A stretch of 64,000 bases of DNA from Zophobihabitans entericus (lineage in GTDB: Bacteria > Pseudomonadota > Gammaproteobacteria > Enterobacterales > Orbaceae), in contig NZ_CP050253.1 in NCBI RefSeq assembly GCF_011745665.1, forward strand, positions 1,897,418 through 1,961,417, read 5' to 3'. Made by a program: the position numbers and the translations under genes. Positions 61,502-64,000 of the stretch are shown here, piece by piece. Numbering within the stretch: position 1 is the first letter of the stretch; every line of letters starts with the position of its first letter. The notes beneath the pieces were generated by a model that was not told where the DNA came from, did not search any database, and saw only the letters and a program-made list of their open reading frames with translations.

Positions 61502-63988
61502 ATGCAACACTATATTGATGAAATAAATATAGAATTACAAGAACTTGCTCAATTAAGAAGAGAGCGAGCGCTGGTCGGTATGCCTGAAAATTACCAGCAT
61601 GTTCTGTTATTATTACCAGCATTATTTCATCTGCATAAACCTTGTTTGCCAGGATATGAACAAGATAATGTTCCTTTTGGTATCGCGCACTACGAATTAA
61701 ATTCTGATTTATTTCAAATCATTCAAAACCAATATCATTGTGAAATCTCACAGGAAGAGCTTGCCCATAAACCCGCTATTGCTGGTCTGTATACGATGGG
61801 TAGTACCAGTTCTTTAGGGCAATCAATTCTTTCTGATCTTGATATATGGGTCTGTATTGAACAGCCTTTATCGACCAGTGAAAAAGAAAGGCTCCAGCGT
61901 AAATGCCACTCGATTGAGTATTGGGCGGAAGCGCAGGGAGTCGAACTCAGTTTATTTATTGTTGACGTTAATCGTTTCAGAAATAATCATCATGACTGCC
62001 TGATCGGAGATAACTGCGGTTCAGCCCAGCATATGTTGCTACTGGAAGAGTTTTACCGGACAGCGAATGTGTTAGCTGGCAAATTGTTACTTTGGTATCG
62101 TATTCCTTCTGACTTAACCCTAAATGACGTGACATATTCTTCTTATGAAGAGTGCGTACAAGCATTGATTAATGAAAAAGCGATTAATCCGGATGACTGG
62201 TTAGATTTTGGCTCATTTGTGTCACTATCTGCAGAAGAGTACTTTGGTGCCAGCTTGTGGCAATTATATAAGAGTATTGATTCACCTTATAAAGCGGTGC
62301 TTAAAACATTACTGCTTGAGGCTTATTCCTGGGAATACCCAAATAATCGACCTGTTGCCTATGAAATTAAAGAACTCATTCACCATAACAGGATGCGTTA
62401 TTTCCATCTGGATCCTTACTTTATGGTGTTTAATAAAGTCACTAAGTACCTGATTGCAATTCATGATGAAGAGCGTTTGTTGCTTGCCAGACGCTGTCTA
62501 TATATGAAAGTGAACGAGAAGCTTTCAATACCATCAGATAATCCAAACTGGCGCCGTCAGGCACTTACTCAGTTGGTGGGTGAATGGGGCTGGGGGATTG
62601 AAGAGCTTACATATTTAGATCAATGTGATAAATGGACTATTCGTGAGGCCAGAGCCTCCCATGAAGAGTTGCTTCATGCCATGATGACCGGATATCGTAA
62701 TTTATTGAATTTTGGTCGTCGTAATAACCTGGAAGCGCTAATCAGTCCGCAAGATCTGGCTATTTTGACCCGTAAACTGTATACCGCATTTGAAGTGTTA
62801 CCGGGAAAAGTTTCTGTTATTAACCCTAACATAGCCAAAGATTTATCAGAGAAAAATTTAACATTCATCCATGTTAAAGAAGATCGGGTTAATCGTGCTG
62901 GTTGGTACTTATATAATCAACGACCAGATATTAAGTCTATTTTAGGACACCAGTATCTGGAGTTTACCCGTAATCTGGTCAAACTAGTGGCCTGGTCATA
63001 TTTTAATGGCTTAATCTCCAAAGATACTGAGCTGTTCTTGTGGAATGGTGGTAATCGAGATAATAGTAAATTGGTTCAGCTGGTGAATGACCTAAGAGGC
63101 TATTTTCCGGTTAAAGTAGCAAGCGCTACAGAAGAGGCGCTCTATGGTCCATGTGAGATTCGTCATTTAGCTATTATTGTGAATCTGACGGATGATCCCA
63201 CTGAAGAGCTAGCTAACAATATCAAAGAGCAAGATCAACTTTCTACCAATATGCTGAGTTATGGAGAGAAAGAACGTAACTTAGTCGGTTCAATTGATCT
63301 GCTGTATCGTAACTCTTGGAATGAAATTCGTATTTTAAATTTTAGCGGTGAACTGAGCGTACTTGATGCTTTAAAAACAGTTTTAAACCGTATGCATAAA
63401 GATGCCGATGTTCCTGACTCTATTGAAATATTTTGTTATAGCAAACATTTTAAACAGGTGATTACAGAACAGCTTCGTTCTTTAATGAATAAATGTGTTG
63501 AGCTCCGTTTAACCACCTCACAAAATAACTTATCAAAGTTTAAACCACTGCGTTTAGCCGGTAATTCGTGGGGGCTATTCTTCGAGCGTTTGGGTGTTTC
63601 CCTACATCAGTTTGATAATACTATCGACTTTTATGGGGCTATCTCAAATAATAAGCTGCAAGGTCGGGCACTAAATATTTTAGATGAGACTAATGAGCTC
63701 CCGAAAGAAATTGATAGCGTGGCCAGTGAAGGAATTATCCAGTTCTTCTTTGAAGACACAGCTACAGGCTTTGATCTCTATATTCTTAACGAACATAATC
63801 AGGTAGAAATTTACCGTAATTGTAACGGGTGTAAAGAAAGCATGGTTAACGATGTGAATCAGTTTTATACGCTTGCTGATGACCGTTTTACTTTTGCTTC
63901 CAGCTCATCGGTTAATTTTAACCTTCCTCAGTTTTACCAAATCATTCATTGTGTGGATGGTCCTCGTCAGGTTGTACCGTTTAGCTAA
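61502..63988 (+). CDS. cyaA: Class I adenylate cyclase
   Basis: 828 aa (E. coli 848). It makes cAMP from ATP. The N-terminal catalytic domain shows GSTSSLGQSILSDLDIWVC (about residues 102-120, nucleotidyltransferase metal Asp pair) and conserved SLSAEEYFGASLWQLYKSID; the C-terminal part is regulatory (EIIA-Glc responsive in E. coli). I chose the ATG at 61502 because its first 27 residues align without gaps to E. coli CyaA; ATGs at 61463 and 61472 fall within the CRP site. The protein stops about 20 residues before the E. coli C-terminus. Confidence 0.95.
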   Translation: MQHYIDEINIELQELAQLRRERALVGMPENYQHVLLLLPALFHLHKPCLPGYEQDNVPFGIAHYELNSDLFQIIQNQYHCEISQEELAHKPAIAGLYTMGSTSSLGQSILSDLDIWVCIEQPLSTSEKERLQRKCHSIEYWAEAQGVELSLFIVDVNRFRNNHHDCLIGDNCGSAQHMLLLEEFYRTANVLAGKLLLWYRIPSDLTLNDVTYSSYEECVQALINEKAINPDDWLDFGSFVSLSAEEYFGASLWQLYKSIDSPYKAVLKTLLLEAYSWEYPNNRPVAYEIKELIHHNRMRYFHLDPYFMVFNKVTKYLIAIHDEERLLLARRCLYMKVNEKLSIPSDNPNWRRQALTQLVGEWGWGIEELTYLDQCDKWTIREARASHEELLHAMMTGYRNLLNFGRRNNLEALISPQDLAILTRKLYTAFEVLPGKVSVINPNIAKDLSEKNLTFIHVKEDRVNRAGWYLYNQRPDIKSILGHQYLEFTRNLVKLVAWSYFNGLISKDTELFLWNGGNRDNSKLVQLVNDLRGYFPVKVASATEEALYGPCEIRHLAIIVNLTDDPTEELANNIKEQDQLSTNMLSYGEKERNLVGSIDLLYRNSWNEIRILNFSGELSVLDALKTVLNRMHKDADVPDSIEIFCYSKHFKQVITEQLRSLMNKCVELRLTTSQNNLSKFKPLRLAGNSWGLFFERLGVSLHQFDNTIDFYGAISNNKLQGRALNILDETNELPKEIDSVASEGIIQFFFEDTATGFDLYILNEHNQVEIYRNCNGCKESMVNDVNQFYTLADDRFTFASSSSVNFNLPQFYQIIHCVDGPRQVVPFS

Positions 63989-64000
63989 AATTGGCGAATA

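Overview
The window is a stretch of AT-rich gammaproteobacterial chromosome. SeqA, class I adenylate cyclase, ModE/ModF, YejM and a Met-Leu-Gln tRNA operon in the same order as E. coli metT-leuW-glnU place it near the Enterobacterales, Pasteurellales and Orbales. Low GC, a pectin/uronate gene set and compact operons make an Orbaceae gut symbiont (Gilliamella-like) my best guess. That is inference from gene content, not a database match.

Layout. 1-4.8 kb: glutamate synthase gltB (5' end cut off by the window) and gltD. 4.9-12.3 kb: a seven-gene minus-strand cluster with an RpiR regulator, DgoK-like kinase, DgoA-like aldolase, D-aminoacylase-family deacetylase, RidA, Na+/solute symporter and a PLP enzyme of the D-serine dehydratase/DSD1 family. 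Read together they form a plausible complete route from an N-acetylated 2-amino aldonic acid to pyruvate and glyceraldehyde-3-phosphate; this is the most interesting system here. 12.4-13.4 kb: a gene-free block of GC-rich hairpins and a tandem duplication whose base changes preserve pairing in plus-strand RNA. 13.5-16 kb: folD, ppiB, lpxH and a DUF1801 gene. 16-20.7 kb: modABC, with a perfect ModE box, divergent from modE-modF. 21-28 kb: uvrB, a YoaB-like Rid protein, fabA, lonH and yejM.

28-34.9 kb: a uronate/ketodeoxygluconate locus, with kduD-kduI-kdgT and an IclR (KdgR-like) regulator on the minus strand and a YhcH protein, KDG kinase and MFS transporter on the plus strand. 35-37 kb: ycgL, mltB, ycgN. 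37-44.7 kb: lipB-lipA divergent from aceE-aceF-lpd, so the lipoylation enzymes sit beside the complex they modify. 44.7-49.9 kb: an accessory stretch with a candidate small RNA, a RES-Xre toxin-antitoxin pair, two exported or membrane proteins of unknown role, an orphan phage tail-fibre-like gene behind two tandem terminators, a hexapeptide acetyltransferase and a gene relic, lying next to the tRNA cluster. 50-64 kb: tRNA-Gln/Leu/Met, cca-ygiM, moaCDE, yccA, gloA, a SlyB-like lipoprotein, a small lipoprotein, seqA-pgm, guaB, ubiG, a CoA-pyrophosphatase-like Nudix gene, and cyaA with a near-consensus CRP site just before its probable start.

The genes connect in three ways. Both carbohydrate loci converge on 2-keto-3-deoxy sugar acid phosphates, yet the only aldolase of that class in the window is the DgoA-like one. 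Molybdate uptake (mod) and molybdopterin synthesis (moaCDE) imply molybdoenzymes, fitting an FNR-like site before aceE and a low-oxygen life. CyaA and candidate CRP sites suggest catabolite control of the sugar-acid loci.
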